From Ancylobacter crimeensis (GTDB lineage Bacteria > Pseudomonadota > Alphaproteobacteria > Rhizobiales > Xanthobacteraceae): 64,000 bases of DNA. Shown piece by piece: positions 28,769 to 38,898 of the stretch; the first letter of the stretch is position 1, and each line of letters begins with the position of its first letter. The stretch is taken from assembly GCF_023016805.1 (NCBI RefSeq), contig NZ_JALKCH010000003.1, positions 62,001-126,000 of the forward strand. Direction: 5' to 3'. The notes under the pieces are model-generated. The model was not told where the DNA came from. It made no database searches and was given only the letters and a program-made list of their open reading frames with translations. Position numbers and translations under genes: made by a program.

Positions 28769-29423
28769 ACTTCTCGGCCTCGTGCTCGATGCGACGCTCG
28801 AAACGCTCTACATGGTCGCCGCCGCGACCCTCGTGGGCACCGTGCTCGGCCTGCCGCTCGGCATTTTCCTGGCCACCTCCGGCAAGGGCGAGCTGTTCGA
28901 GGCGGTGACGGTGAACCGCGCGCTCGGCCTCATCGTGAACGCCACCCGCTCGACGCCCTTCATCATCCTCGTCGTCGCCATCATCCCCTTCACCCGGCTG
29001 GTCGCCGGCACCTCGATCGGAACGACGGCGGCCATCGTGCCGCTCTCGATCGCCGCGACGCCCTTCATGGCGCGGATCGTCGAGGCGGCGATCCGCGAGG
29101 TCGATCACGGGCTGGTCGAGGCCTCGCTGGCCATGGGCGCGACGCCGCTTCAGATCGTGCGCAAGGTGCTGATCCCGGAAGCCTTGCCCGGACTGCTGCT
29201 CGGCATCACGCTCGGCATCGTCACCCTGCTGTCCAACTCGGCGATGGTCGGCGCGGTGGGCGGCGGCGGGCTCGGCGACCTCGGCATCCGCTATGGCTAC
29301 CAGCGCTTCATGCCGGAGGTGATGCTGCTGGTCGTCGTGGTGCTGATCGTCCTGGTTCAGGCGGTGCAGTCACTGGGAGATCGGCTGGCGCGGCGCGTGA
29401 ACCACCGTCTGCGGCGTTCCTGA
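28758..29423 (+). CDS. metI: Methionine ABC transporter permease
   Basis: 221 residues, five membrane helices. The EAA coupling loop VEASLAMGATPLQIVRKVLI and the NATRSTPFIILVVAIIPF segment are typical of MetI. It overlaps the 3' end of metN, showing translational coupling, and with divergent metQ completes a methionine importer. No terminator is visible after it; the next gene is convergent 15 bases away. Confidence 0.95.
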   Translation: MSPELLGLVLDATLETLYMVAAATLVGTVLGLPLGIFLATSGKGELFEAVTVNRALGLIVNATRSTPFIILVVAIIPFTRLVAGTSIGTTAAIVPLSIAATPFMARIVEAAIREVDHGLVEASLAMGATPLQIVRKVLIPEALPGLLLGITLGIVTLLSNSAMVGAVGGGGLGDLGIRYGYQRFMPEVMLLVVVVLIVLVQAVQSLGDRLARRVNHRLRRS

Positions 29424-29438
29424 TCAGCGCGACACTTC

Positions 29439-29717
29439 TTATCCCCGAGCCACCTCGTGCCCCCAGGCGACGAGGATTCGATCGAGGTCATTATAGCCGC
29501 CGAGCACCCAGTTGCCCCCGTCCGCCGGCAGGATGTCGATGAGGAACGAGGTACGCACGGCATCGACCCGCTTGCGCAGGGAGGTGCCGATCTCATCGGG
29601 CGCGAAGAAGCAGAAACTGCTCCAGCTCCGCGTCGCTTCCGGCAGCGTCTCGGGCGCGAGGCGCCATTCGGTGCCGTTGCGGATGAAATCGCGGCGAACG
29701 ATCTGATAGGGCTCCAT
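29439..29717 (-). CDS. Hypothetical protein, 92 residues
   Basis: Starts at the ATG at 29717 (MEPYQIVRRDF); the open frame reaches 29780. It is a compact mixed alpha/beta sequence with several tryptophans (GTEWRLAP, SWSSFCFF, GNWVLGGYNDL). No signal peptide, membrane segment or known motif is seen. It is convergent with metI and divergent from dusA, and appears monocistronic. Confidence 0.6.
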   Translation of the reverse strand: MEPYQIVRRDFIRNGTEWRLAPETLPEATRSWSSFCFFAPDEIGTSLRKRVDAVRTSFLIDILPADGGNWVLGGYNDLDRILVAWGHEVARG

Positions 29718-29881
29718 ACCGCCTGTATCCCGGATTCGCGCCGAGCGCGCCACAGCCGGATCGTCCGGCTGCCTGTCCAATCACCGGCTTTCGTGCTAGG
29801 TGAGGCCATTCCCGCATGCCCCGCTGCCGTCCGGCGTCCGGCCGACGCTGGCATACGCTTTGACCGACCCACGGAATATCC

Positions 29882-30940
29882 ATGACGGACGCGACGTCCA
29901 TGCCATCGCCCCCCGCAGAACCCCGCCCCGCCGCACTGGCGGCGCTGCGCTTCTCCGTGGCGCCGATGATGGACTGGAGTGATCGACACTGCCGCGCCTT
30001 CCACCGCACCCTCACCCGACATGCGCTGCTCTATACCGAAATGGTCACCGCCAATGCGGTGATCTTCGGGGATCGGGAGCGGCTGCTCGGCTTCTCGCCC
30101 GTGGAACACCCCGTGGCGCTGCAGCTCGGCGGATCGGACCCGGAGGCGCTGGCCAAGGCGGCGGCGATCGGCGCGGAATGGGGCTATGACGAAATCAACC
30201 TCAATGTCGGCTGCCCGTCCGACCGGGTCCAGGGCGGCAATTTCGGCGCCTGCCTGATGCGCAGTCCGGCCCTCGTCGCCGATTGCGTGGCCGCGATCAA
30301 GGCGGTCGTGCGGGTGCCGGTGACGGTGAAGTGCCGCATCGGCGTCGACGAGCAGGATCCCGAACCGGCGCTCGACGAATTCGCCGACCACGTGCTGGCG
30401 GCCGGCAGCGACGCGCTCATCGTCCACGCCCGCAAGGCGTGGCTGCAGGGCCTGTCGCCGAAGGAAAACCGCGATATCCCGCCCCTCGACTACGACCGCG
30501 TCTACCGGCTGAAGCGACGGCTCGGCGGGGTGCCGGTCGCGATCAATGGCGGCATCGGCTCGCTGGAAGCGGGCCTTGCCCATCTCGACCATGTGGATGG
30601 CATCATGCTGGGCCGCGCCGCCTACCAGAATCCGGACCTGCTGCTCGGCGTGGACCCGTCGCTGTTCGGCACGCCCGCGCCCCATGCCGACGCCTTCGCC
30701 GTGGTGGAGGCGTTCGAGCCCTATGTCGCGGCCCATCTCGTCGCCGGCGCGCGGCTGCACGACATCACCCGGCACATGCTGGGCCTGTTCGGGGGCCAGC
30801 CGGGCGCGCGGGCCTGGCGCCGCCATCTGGCGGTGGAGGGCGTGAAGCCGGGCGCCGGGCTCGACGTGTTGCGCGCGGCGGCGGGCCATGTGCGCGATGC
30901 GCTGCGGCAGGCTCAGGAGCGGCGCCCGCTGGTGGCTTGA
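29882..30940 (+). CDS. dusA: tRNA-dihydrouridine(20/20a) synthase
   Basis: 352 residues. An FMN-dependent TIM barrel reduces uridine 20/20a in the D-loop of tRNA. Motifs are SVAPMMDWSDRHCRAFHR, the catalytic NVGCPSDRVQGGNFGACLM with Cys111, and HARKAWLQGLSPKENR, which is specific for the DusA subfamily. The C-terminal helical domain includes HMLGLFGGQPGAR. The start may be at 29882 or 29900; neither has a strong ribosome site. Confidence 0.96.
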   Translation: MTDATSMPSPPAEPRPAALAALRFSVAPMMDWSDRHCRAFHRTLTRHALLYTEMVTANAVIFGDRERLLGFSPVEHPVALQLGGSDPEALAKAAAIGAEWGYDEINLNVGCPSDRVQGGNFGACLMRSPALVADCVAAIKAVVRVPVTVKCRIGVDEQDPEPALDEFADHVLAAGSDALIVHARKAWLQGLSPKENRDIPPLDYDRVYRLKRRLGGVPVAINGGIGSLEAGLAHLDHVDGIMLGRAAYQNPDLLLGVDPSLFGTPAPHADAFAVVEAFEPYVAAHLVAGARLHDITRHMLGLFGGQPGARAWRRHLAVEGVKPGAGLDVLRAAAGHVRDALRQAQERRPLVA

Positions 30941-31063
30941 GGCTTCCCCTAAGATCGATCCGCCGCCCGAAAATACCGCCGCCCGGACGCCGCGCGACCG
31001 GGGCGGCGGCCTGAAGCAGGCGGCGCACGGGCTGGGCGCGCCGGCAGCTTCAAGGGAAACCGT

Positions 31064-31834
31064 TCAATTCATCCACAATCCGCCGGTGACGTTGATCGCC
31101 TGCCCGGTCATGTAGGACGACTCGTCCGAGGCGAGGAACGCCACCACCCGCGCAATATCGTCCGGCACGCCGACCCGCCCGACCGGGATCAGCGCCTCGC
31201 GCTGCCTGGCCGTCGGCAGGCCCTGCTCCACCGAACGCGCGTCGGCCTCCTCGCGCATCCGGGTGCCGACGATGGTGCCGGGGCACACCGCGTTGACCGT
31301 GATGCCGAGCGCCGCCACCTCGGCCGCGAGCGACTGCGTGAGCGCGATCACCGCCGCCTTGGAGGCGGAATAGGCGGCATATTGCGGCTTGCCGATCTTC
31401 CCGAACCAGGACGCGGTGTTGATGATGCGGCCGCGGCGTCGCTCGATCATCGCCGGCAACACGGCGCGGGCAACGTTCACGGCGCCCTCGGTGTTGATGC
31501 GGAAGACGCGGCGCCATTCCGCCATGTCCATGTCGAGCACCGGTCCGACCCGCACGATGGCGGCGTTGTTGGACACGATGTCTACCGCACCGAGCGCGGA
31601 GGCGATCTGCGCCGCGGCCGCGCCCATGGCGTCCTCCTCGCCGATATCGGCACTGAGCGCGAGCGCCCGGCGGCCGAGCGCGCGGATCATCTCCGCCGTT
31701 TCCTGCGCCCCGGCTGCGTCGACATCGAGCACCGCGACGTCGCAGCCTTCTTCCGCGAGGCGGGTGGCGATCCGCCGGCCGATGCCGACCGCCCCGCCGG
31801 TGACCAGCGCGATCCGGCCGTCAAGTCCATACAT
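31064..31834 (-). CDS. SDR-family oxidoreductase at the end of the liv operon
   Basis: 256 residues from the ATG at 31834. Classical short-chain dehydrogenase: TGGAVGIGRRIA cofactor motif, acidic DVD after beta-2 (NAD preference), NNAA, the Ser of NTASWFG, and active-site YSASK; it ends in GGLWMN. It begins 11 bases after livF on the same strand and is therefore likely co-transcribed with the importer. Substrate unknown; the context suggests oxidation of an intermediate from the imported amino or imino acid. Confidence 0.85.
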   Translation of the reverse strand: MYGLDGRIALVTGGAVGIGRRIATRLAEEGCDVAVLDVDAAGAQETAEMIRALGRRALALSADIGEEDAMGAAAAQIASALGAVDIVSNNAAIVRVGPVLDMDMAEWRRVFRINTEGAVNVARAVLPAMIERRRGRIINTASWFGKIGKPQYAAYSASKAAVIALTQSLAAEVAALGITVNAVCPGTIVGTRMREEADARSVEQGLPTARQREALIPVGRVGVPDDIARVVAFLASDESSYMTGQAINVTGGLWMN

Positions 31835-31845
31835 CGCCCGCCCCC

Positions 31846-32595
<750 letters not shown>

Positions 32596-33330
32596 GATAC
32601 GCCTCCTGCACTTCGATGTTGGCCCGGATGTCGGCGGGGCTGCCTTCGGCCAGAAGCTGGCCGCGATTCATCACGATGATGGTGTCGGAGATCGACATGA
32701 TCAGCTTCATGTCGTGCTCGATGAGCACCATGGCGAGGTCGGGCTGGCGCAGCGCGAGGATGTGCTGCTTCAGCTGCTCCGTCTCGCCATGGTTGAGGCC
32801 GGCCGCCGGCTCGTCGAGCAGCAGCACCCGCGGCTTCGGCACGATGGCGCGCGCCAGCTCGACCAGCTTCTGCTGGCCATAAGCGAGGCTGCCGGCCTGC
32901 CGCTCGGCGAAGGGCGCGAGGCCCAGCGTCTTCAGCACCTCGAAGCAGCGCTCCCGGCGCTCCTCGGCCTCGCGGCGGCCGCCGAAGCCGAAGGTGTCGG
33001 ACACCAGCGATCCGATGGAAGGCGGCACCAGCGCGACCTCGAGATTCTTCATCACGCTCATGCCGTCGAACAGGCGGATGTTCTGGTAGGTCCGCGAGAG
33101 CCCGGCATGGGCGATCTTGTGCTTGGGCAGGGCCTGAAGCTCGACATCGTCGATGAGGATGCGGCCGGTGCTGACGCGGTAGGAGCCCGCCGCCATGTTG
33201 ACGAGGGTGGACTTGCCCGCCCCGTTCGGCCCGATCACCGCGGTGATGATGCCCGGCCGGACGGTGAAGGACACGTCGTCCACCGCCTTGAACCCGCCGA
33301 ACTGCTTGGTGACATGATCGAAGCGCAGCA

Positions 33331-34317
33331 TCAGCGTCCTCCCCCCAGGCGGCGCATCAGCCAGCTCGGGCCATAGGCGCGCGGCAGCAGGCCGCGCGGG
33401 CGCGACAGGATGATGAGCACCAAGGCGATCCCGTAGAGCAGCAGCCGGTAGTCGGCCCAGGCGCGCAGCATTTCCGGAATGAGGATCAGCAGCGTCGCGC
33501 CGAGGATCGCCCCGAACGGATTGCCGAGGCCGCCGACCACGATCACCAGCACGATGACCAGCGATTCCCAGAAGGTGAAGCTTTCCGGCGAGACGAAGCG
33601 CTGCATCGCCGCGAACACCACGCCGCCGGCACCGCCGATCATGGCGCTGGTGCAGAAGGCGACGAGCTTCACCCGCGTGGTGTCGATGCCGCAGCCGCGT
33701 GCAGCGTCCTGGTCCTCGCGCACCGCGGAGAGCGCCGTGCCGAGCGCCGAGCCCTCGATGCGCCAGACGAACAGGAAGGCGATGATCAGCAGCCCGACGA
33801 GCAGATAGAGGAAGTCCAGCGGGGTAGAGAGCGTCCAGCCGAACAGATGCGCCTCGTCGATCCGCGCGATGCCCTGCGGGCCGTTGGTGAGACCGTCGAG
33901 ATTGTTCATCAGCACGCGGATGATCTCGCCGAAGCCGAGCGTGACGATGGCGAGATAGTCGCCGCGCAGCCGCAGCACTGGGATGCCGAGCAGGATGCCG
34001 GCGATGCCCGCGAGCCCGGCGCCGATGATGAGCACCAGCCAGAACGGCAGGTGGATGTCGAACTGACCGGAGGCGAGCAGCGCCCAGCTATAGGCGCCGA
34101 TCGCGTAGAAGGCGACGAAGCCGAGGTCGAGCAGGCCGGCATAGCCGACCACGATGTTCAGCCCCAGGCCGAGAATGGCGTAGAGCAGGATCATGTCCAG
34201 CACGCGCAGCGGATAGGTCGGCAGGAACTGGCCGAGGATCAGGACCGCGACGGGCAGGAGCAGGAGCACCGCGGCGCCGAGCCACGGGATGTGCGTGGTT
34301 TTGGCGTCAGAAGTCAC
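33331..34317 (-). CDS. livM: Branched-chain-type amino-acid ABC transporter permease LivM
   Basis: About 328 residues from a GTG at 34317, which overlaps livH by 11 bases; an in-frame ATG at 34347 would overlap by 41. Eight or nine helices, with the LivM signatures LGLNIVVGYAGLLDLGFVAFYAIGAY split across two helices and GRIxG-type coupling region around VREDQDAARGCGID. It forms the membrane pore with LivH. Confidence 0.92.
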   Translation of the reverse strand: MTSDAKTTHIPWLGAAVLLLLPVAVLILGQFLPTYPLRVLDMILLYAILGLGLNIVVGYAGLLDLGFVAFYAIGAYSWALLASGQFDIHLPFWLVLIIGAGLAGIAGILLGIPVLRLRGDYLAIVTLGFGEIIRVLMNNLDGLTNGPQGIARIDEAHLFGWTLSTPLDFLYLLVGLLIIAFLFVWRIEGSALGTALSAVREDQDAARGCGIDTTRVKLVAFCTSAMIGGAGGVVFAAMQRFVSPESFTFWESLVIVLVIVVGGLGNPFGAILGATLLILIPEMLRAWADYRLLLYGIALVLIILSRPRGLLPRAYGPSWLMRRLGGGR

Positions 34318-35248
34318 TCTTGTACACCATGGTTTCTTCGCTGACATGCTCGCCGAGCAGGCCCGCGGGGCGGAACAGGAGGATGAGCACCAGCACCGAG
34401 AAGGCGAAGATGTCGCGATATTCGGTGCCGATCAGCCCGCCGGTCAGCACCGGCATCCAGGCGGTCGCGAAGGTTTCGATCGCGCCCAGCAGGAAGCCGC
34501 CGAGCACCGCGCCCGGGATCGAGCCGATGCCGCCGAGGATTGCGGCGGTGAAGGCCTTCATGCCGATCACGAAGCCCATGGTGAAGCTCGCGACGCCGTA
34601 GAAGGACGAATAGAGGATGCCGGCCACCGCGCCGAGGCCGGGGCCGATGAAGAAGATCAGCGAGATGGCGGTGTTGGGATTGATGCCGACGAGCGAGGCG
34701 GTTTCCGCGTTCTCGGCCACCGCGCGGATGCGCACGCCGAGATTGGTGCGGTTCACGAACAGCTCCAGCCCGACCATCAGGATCACCGCGACCGCGAAGA
34801 TGGTGATCTGCTTGTAGGTGACGATGGCGCCGAAGATCTCCACCACGCCATTCGGCAGGAAGGACGGATAGATCAGCGGGCGCCGCCCGGCGATCAGCAT
34901 GACCGCGTTCTGGATCACCACCGCCATGCCGAGCGCGGAGAGCATCGGTGCAAGCCGCGAGGTGCCGCGCAACGGCCGGTAGGCCACGATCTCCACGCTG
35001 ACGCCGATCAGGCCGACGATCACGAAGGTGATGACCCCGACCAGCACGCCGGCGAAGGGATGACCCGACACGCCGAGCGCGCCCGCCAGCCCGAGCCCGA
35101 TGAAGGCCCCGGCGGTGAACAGCTCGCTGTGAGCGAAATTGATGAGGCGCAGCACGCCGTACACCATCGTGTAGCCCAGCGCGATCAGCGCGTAGATCGA
35201 GCCGACGGTGAGCGCGTTGATGGTCTGCTGAAGGATCACGGAGCCCAT
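34307..35248 (-). CDS. livH: Branched-chain-type amino-acid ABC transporter permease LivH
   Basis: 313 residues from the ATG at 35248; the frame stays open to 35404 but that part is Arg/Pro-rich and unlike a protein start. The LivH opening LQQTINALTVGSIYALIALG and GYTMVYGVLRLINFAHS are visible, as is the coupling segment AVAENAETASLVGINP. It forms the pore with LivM. The gap of about 150 bases after livK is the longest in the operon. Confidence 0.93.
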   Translation of the reverse strand: MGSVILQQTINALTVGSIYALIALGYTMVYGVLRLINFAHSELFTAGAFIGLGLAGALGVSGHPFAGVLVGVITFVIVGLIGVSVEIVAYRPLRGTSRLAPMLSALGMAVVIQNAVMLIAGRRPLIYPSFLPNGVVEIFGAIVTYKQITIFAVAVILMVGLELFVNRTNLGVRIRAVAENAETASLVGINPNTAISLIFFIGPGLGAVAGILYSSFYGVASFTMGFVIGMKAFTAAILGGIGSIPGAVLGGFLLGAIETFATAWMPVLTGGLIGTEYRDIFAFSVLVLILLFRPAGLLGEHVSEETMVYKSDF

Positions 35249-35400
35249 GAAAGAGGTCCCTCGCCGGGCCGGGGCTTGCATGGAGCCGCCGGCGAACCAC
35301 AGGCACGCCTCGGGCGCGGGCTCACGCCCGTGCCTCCGGCGGCAGGAAGACGCTGCCCCTGCAGCCAGGGGAGACCGCAGGGACAGCGCCGGAACGGTCC

Positions 35401-36507
35401 TCACTTCACCAGCGAGAAGCCGTTGTCCTTGACCTGATAGAGGAAGATGAAGGGCTGCTTGAGCTCGCCATTCGGCTGGAAGGCGACGTGGCCGACCACG
35501 CTTTCGAAATCGCTCTTGGCGATCTCGGCGACGATGCCTTCGCGGGTGAGCGGCAGCGGGGCCTTCTTCATCGCCTCGATGATGATGGATGCCTCGACAT
35601 AGCCATAGGCGGAATACGGGCCGGGCTCCTCGCCGAACGCCTTCTTGTAGTCGGCGGCGAACGTCTTCAGGGCATCGGACGAATCATACGGCGGGGCCTG
35701 GAAGGACACGATCGCGCCAGCCGAGGCCGCGCCGGCGCCCTGGATGAAGTCCGGGGTGAAGGCGCTGTCGGCGCCGAAGAAGGTGCCCTTCAGGCCGAAT
35801 TCACGCGCCTGCTTCACGAACAGGCCGACCGCCGGCATGACGCCGCCGAAATAGATCACATCAGGGTTCTCGGAGCGGATCGTGGTCAGCAGGGCGCTGA
35901 AGTCCACGTCGGTCTGCGCGACGCCGGAGAAGGACGTCACCTTGCCGCCGCCTTTGGTGAAGGTGTCGCGAAACACTTCGGCGACGCCCTGGCCGAAGGC
36001 CTGCTTGTCGTGGACAACGGCCGCGGTCTTGGCGTGCAGCTTCTCCAGCGCGTATTCGGCCGGTGCCGCGCCCTGGGCGAGGTCGTTGGCGATCGGGCGG
36101 AACAGGTTCTTGTAACCCGCCTTGGTGACCTTCGGGTTCGAGGCGTTGGTCACCTGCGGCAGGCCGCAGCGGTTGTAGACGTCGGAGGACGGGATGGTGA
36201 CGCCCGAGTTGAAGTTGGCGACGACCGCCAGCATCTCCTTGTTGTCGCACTGCTTCTGCGCGATCAGCGTGCCCTGCTTGGGATCGCCGCCATCATCCTC
36301 GCGCACGAGCTGCAGCTTCTGGCCCTGAACGCCGCCGGCGGCGTTGGCCTGGCGCACGGCGAGGTCCATGCCGTTCTGCCAGGTGGTGCCGAACAGCGCC
36401 TCGGCGTTGGAGGTCGGGCCGGCGGTGCCGATCAGCACGTCGGCGCGGGCCGCGCCGGCGAGCGCGGTCGCCGCGACCGCGGCGAGCAGGACGGTCTTGA
36501 GTTTCAT
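35401..36507 (-). CDS. livK: Branched-chain-type amino-acid ABC receptor (LivK/LivJ)
   Basis: 368 residues from the ATG at 36507; signal peptide cleaved near ARADVL. It is a type I periplasmic binding protein (Peripla_BP_6): VLIGTAGPTSNAEALFG, NAAGGVQGQKLQLV, VVANFNSGVTIPSSDVY, and GVMPAVGLFVKQAREFG. Such receptors bind branched-chain amino acids but also GABA, proline betaine, urea or aromatic acids, so the ligand is open. The context of a divergent racemase and mutase cluster points to an amino or imino acid. Confidence 0.92.
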   Translation of the reverse strand: MKLKTVLLAAVAATALAGAARADVLIGTAGPTSNAEALFGTTWQNGMDLAVRQANAAGGVQGQKLQLVREDDGGDPKQGTLIAQKQCDNKEMLAVVANFNSGVTIPSSDVYNRCGLPQVTNASNPKVTKAGYKNLFRPIANDLAQGAAPAEYALEKLHAKTAAVVHDKQAFGQGVAEVFRDTFTKGGGKVTSFSGVAQTDVDFSALLTTIRSENPDVIYFGGVMPAVGLFVKQAREFGLKGTFFGADSAFTPDFIQGAGAASAGAIVSFQAPPYDSSDALKTFAADYKKAFGEEPGPYSAYGYVEASIIIEAMKKAPLPLTREGIVAEIAKSDFESVVGHVAFQPNGELKQPFIFLYQVKDNGFSLVK

Positions 36508-36594
36508 GTCAGTCCCCAATGGTTTTCGGCCCTTGATGAAGGAGCCCGTTGTCGTTCGTGGGGGATGCCAACATGCGCCGGCAGCCCTGTCGTC

Positions 36595-37284
36595 TCAGGC
36601 GATGTCCCTGACCTCAGCCCTCTGCCGCTCGGCGAGCGAGGCGACGAGGTTGCGGCTGACCCGCTGGATATGCATGCGCAGCATGTCGCTGCCGCGCTTG
36701 GTGTCCCTCAGCCGCGCGAAGGCGAGGAGGGCCTGGTGGTCCGCCTGCTCCCGCTCGACATCCTTCGCGACCGCGATCTGAAGGTTGACGTAGCGGTTGG
36801 CGTTGTCGTGCACCGTGCGCAGCAGCCGCAGCGCGATGGTGTGGCCGCCGGGGCGATAGAGCGTCTCGTGGAAACGCCAGTTCAGCTCGCCCCAGTTCTC
36901 GGGGTTTCCGGTGCGGATCGATTCCTCGATCAGTGCCTCGGCCTTGTCGAAATCCTCTTCCGTCAGGTGCGGGATGGCAGCCTCGAACAGCCAGCACTCC
37001 ATCACCAGTCGGATCTGGAACAGCTCCTCGATCTCGGCGAGCGAGAGCGAGGTCACCACCGTGCCCTTGTGCAGCTCGGACACGACGAGCCCCTCCGCCT
37101 CGAGCTGGCGGATGGCCTCACGCAGCGGCACGCGCGACACGCCGAGTTCGGCGGCGAGCCGCTCCTGCCGCAGAGGAGCCCCCTCGGCGAGCTGGCCGGT
37201 GATGATCTGACGCCGGAGTTCGGTGACGATCTGATCCGTCAACGACTGGCGGCCGATTTTAGGCTTCATGCCGGTGGGCTCCAT
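36595..37284 (-). CDS. GntR-family regulator, FCD (FadR) subfamily
   Basis: 229 residues. N-terminal winged helix (about 12-78) with LRRQIITGQLAEGAPL and LGVSRVPLREAIRQLEAEGL, then the all-helical FCD ligand domain with the metal-binding residues of the family (Asp/His in WRFHETLY and a later His). It opens the minus arm ahead of livK and is divergent from the cupin-led plus arm. Two near-identical 17-bp palindromes in the intergenic region are its likely operators, so it probably controls both arms and responds to a pathway acid. Confidence 0.92.
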   Translation of the reverse strand: MEPTGMKPKIGRQSLTDQIVTELRRQIITGQLAEGAPLRQERLAAELGVSRVPLREAIRQLEAEGLVVSELHKGTVVTSLSLAEIEELFQIRLVMECWLFEAAIPHLTEEDFDKAEALIEESIRTGNPENWGELNWRFHETLYRPGGHTIALRLLRTVHDNANRYVNLQIAVAKDVEREQADHQALLAFARLRDTKRGSDMLRMHIQRVSRNLVASLAERQRAEVRDIA

Positions 37285-37286
37285 GA

Positions 37287-37303
37287 TTGAATACGATATT
37301 CAG
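37287..37303. promoter_or_regulatory. Operator 1 for the GntR regulator
   Basis: TTGAATACGATATTCAG, with a TGAATA/TATTCA inverted repeat around CGA. It begins 3 bases upstream of the gntR start codon and overlaps its leader. It is the reverse complement of operator 2 with one mismatch. Confidence 0.7.
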
Positions 37304-37394
37304 TTGACGACGATCAACAAGTGGAAAATGTGTGCACATAATCATCATAATGCCTATTTTTTGGACTTTCCTTTTGTTCATTTGAGCGCGTAGC

Positions 37395-37411
37395 CTGAAT
37401 ATTGTATTCAA
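37395..37411. promoter_or_regulatory. Operator 2 for the GntR regulator
   Basis: CTGAATATTGTATTCAA, matching the reverse complement of operator 1 at 16 of 17 positions, 108 bp centre to centre. The DNA between the two sites is unusually AT-rich and should hold both divergent promoters. Confidence 0.7.
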
Positions 37412-37488
37412 TCCGGCGTCACTGGGCTCTCTTGCCCCGAGGCTTTGTCGCCCGGATGCGCGCATTCGATATGCCCTGGAGAGACAAG

Positions 37489-38013
37489 ATGGCCGAGCAG
37501 GCAAACGAGACCTCCTCTTACGGCGAGGTGCTGGTGAAGCAGCCGGGAACGGCGGAGAGCCACTGGCAGCCGGTGCCGGCCAACGGGCACATCGAAGTCA
37601 TCTTCGCCCCCCATACGGTGCCGATGGAGCATCCTATCGGATTCGGCACCCAGACCGTGCCGCCCGGCGGCTATGTCCGCGAGCATGCCCATGACAAGAA
37701 CGAGGAGGTGATCTTCGTCGTCTCCGGCACCGGCAAGGCGGTGGTGGACGGCGTCGAGCATCCGATGCAGCCGGGCTCGGCCTTCTTCATCGGCAAGAAC
37801 CGCCGGCACATGTTCATCAACAACGGCACGGCCGACATCACCTGGACGTGGCTGATCGTGCCGAACGGGCTGGAGGACTTCTTCCGCCTCATCGGCCGCC
37901 CGCGCACCGACGACGCGAACGACCCGACCCCGTTCCCGCGCCCGGAGAACGTGCTGCAGATCGAGCGCGACACCGTGTTCGCCGAGCAGCCCAAAGACCA
38001 GCGCCAGCCCTGA
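37489..38013 (+). CDS. Cupin-domain protein opening the plus arm of the cluster
   Basis: 174 residues from the ATG at 37489 (GGAGAG site); upstream codons are open but unlike a protein. A single cupin_2 barrel: VPPGGYVREHAHDKNEEV contributes the first metal ligands (two His and a Glu), and GSAFFIGKNRRHMF the last His. Cupins of this size may be isomerases, dioxygenases or ligand sensors. It is first in the divergent operon opposite gntR and so is probably needed early in the pathway. Confidence 0.85.
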   Translation: MAEQANETSSYGEVLVKQPGTAESHWQPVPANGHIEVIFAPHTVPMEHPIGFGTQTVPPGGYVREHAHDKNEEVIFVVSGTGKAVVDGVEHPMQPGSAFFIGKNRRHMFINNGTADITWTWLIVPNGLEDFFRLIGRPRTDDANDPTPFPRPENVLQIERDTVFAEQPKDQRQP

Positions 38014-38108
38014 CCGCCGGGGCACGGCCTGCGCACCCCTTTACGTTTTTCCGATCGCCGGGCGGTGCCTCCGCCCGTCCGGCTCCCGATCGCAGTGACG
38101 AGGATTCC

Positions 38109-38879
38109 ATGCGTCTGAAAGACAAGGTCGCCATCATCACCGGCGCCGCGGCCGGCATCGGCGCTGCGGCCGCCGAGATTTTCGTGCGCGAGGGCGCCCG
38201 CGTCCTGCTCGCCGACCGCAATGGCGAGGGCATCGCCGCGCTTGCCGAAAAGCTCGGGCCGAACGCCGCCTCCTTCGTTGTGAACGTTGCCGACAGCGCG
38301 GCGGTGAAGGCGATGATCGAGGATGCTACCTCCCGCTTCGGCCGGCTGGACATCCTCGTCAACAATGCCGGCTACGGCATCCCCGGCTCGGTGCTGGACA
38401 CCTCCGAGGAGGACTGGGACGCGCTGATGGGGGTGAACCTCAAGGGCGTGTTCCTGTGCAGCAAGCACGCGCTTCCGGTGATGATCGCGCAGGGCGGCGG
38501 CGTCATCGTCAACACCGCCTCCAATGTCGCGACCAACATAGCGATCTATGACCGCGCCGCCTATTGCGCCTCGAAGGGCGGCGTCGCCGCCCTCACCAAG
38601 GCGATGGCCCTCGACCACGCCGATCAGAACATCCGCGTCAACTGCGTCGCTCCCGGCGTGACCTGGTCCACCTATTTCGACAAGATGGTCGGTACCACGC
38701 CGGACCCGGAGGCTTTCAAGGCCAAGCTGCAGGGCCGCTCGCCGATGCATCGCTGGGCGCAGCCGGCCGAGATCGCGCAGGCGATCCTCTGGCTCGCCTC
38801 CGACGACGCGTCCTTCGCCACCGGCTCGATGCTCACCGTGGACGGCGGCATGTCGTCTTGGTGCGGCGCGCCGCGCTGA
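38109..38879 (+). CDS. SDR-family oxidoreductase
   Basis: 256 residues; ATG with a GAGG site. Motifs: TGAAAGIGAAAA, acidic LADRN after beta-2 (NAD preference), NNAGYG, NTASN, active-site YCASKGG and C-terminal VDGGMSS. It resembles 3-ketoacyl-ACP-reductase-like or sugar and hydroxy-acid dehydrogenases. Lying between the cupin and the aspartate-dehydrogenase-like gene, it probably oxidises or reduces a hydroxy intermediate. It is a second SDR besides the one ending the liv operon. Confidence 0.87.
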   Translation: MRLKDKVAIITGAAAGIGAAAAEIFVREGARVLLADRNGEGIAALAEKLGPNAASFVVNVADSAAVKAMIEDATSRFGRLDILVNNAGYGIPGSVLDTSEEDWDALMGVNLKGVFLCSKHALPVMIAQGGGVIVNTASNVATNIAIYDRAAYCASKGGVAALTKAMALDHADQNIRVNCVAPGVTWSTYFDKMVGTTPDPEAFKAKLQGRSPMHRWAQPAEIAQAILWLASDDASFATGSMLTVDGGMSSWCGAPR

Positions 38880-38898
38880 CCGCGGGACCGAGAGAAGG

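Noticed and set aside
30960-31010. Terminator after dusA
   Set aside because: The GC-rich inverted sequence is imperfect and has no T run.
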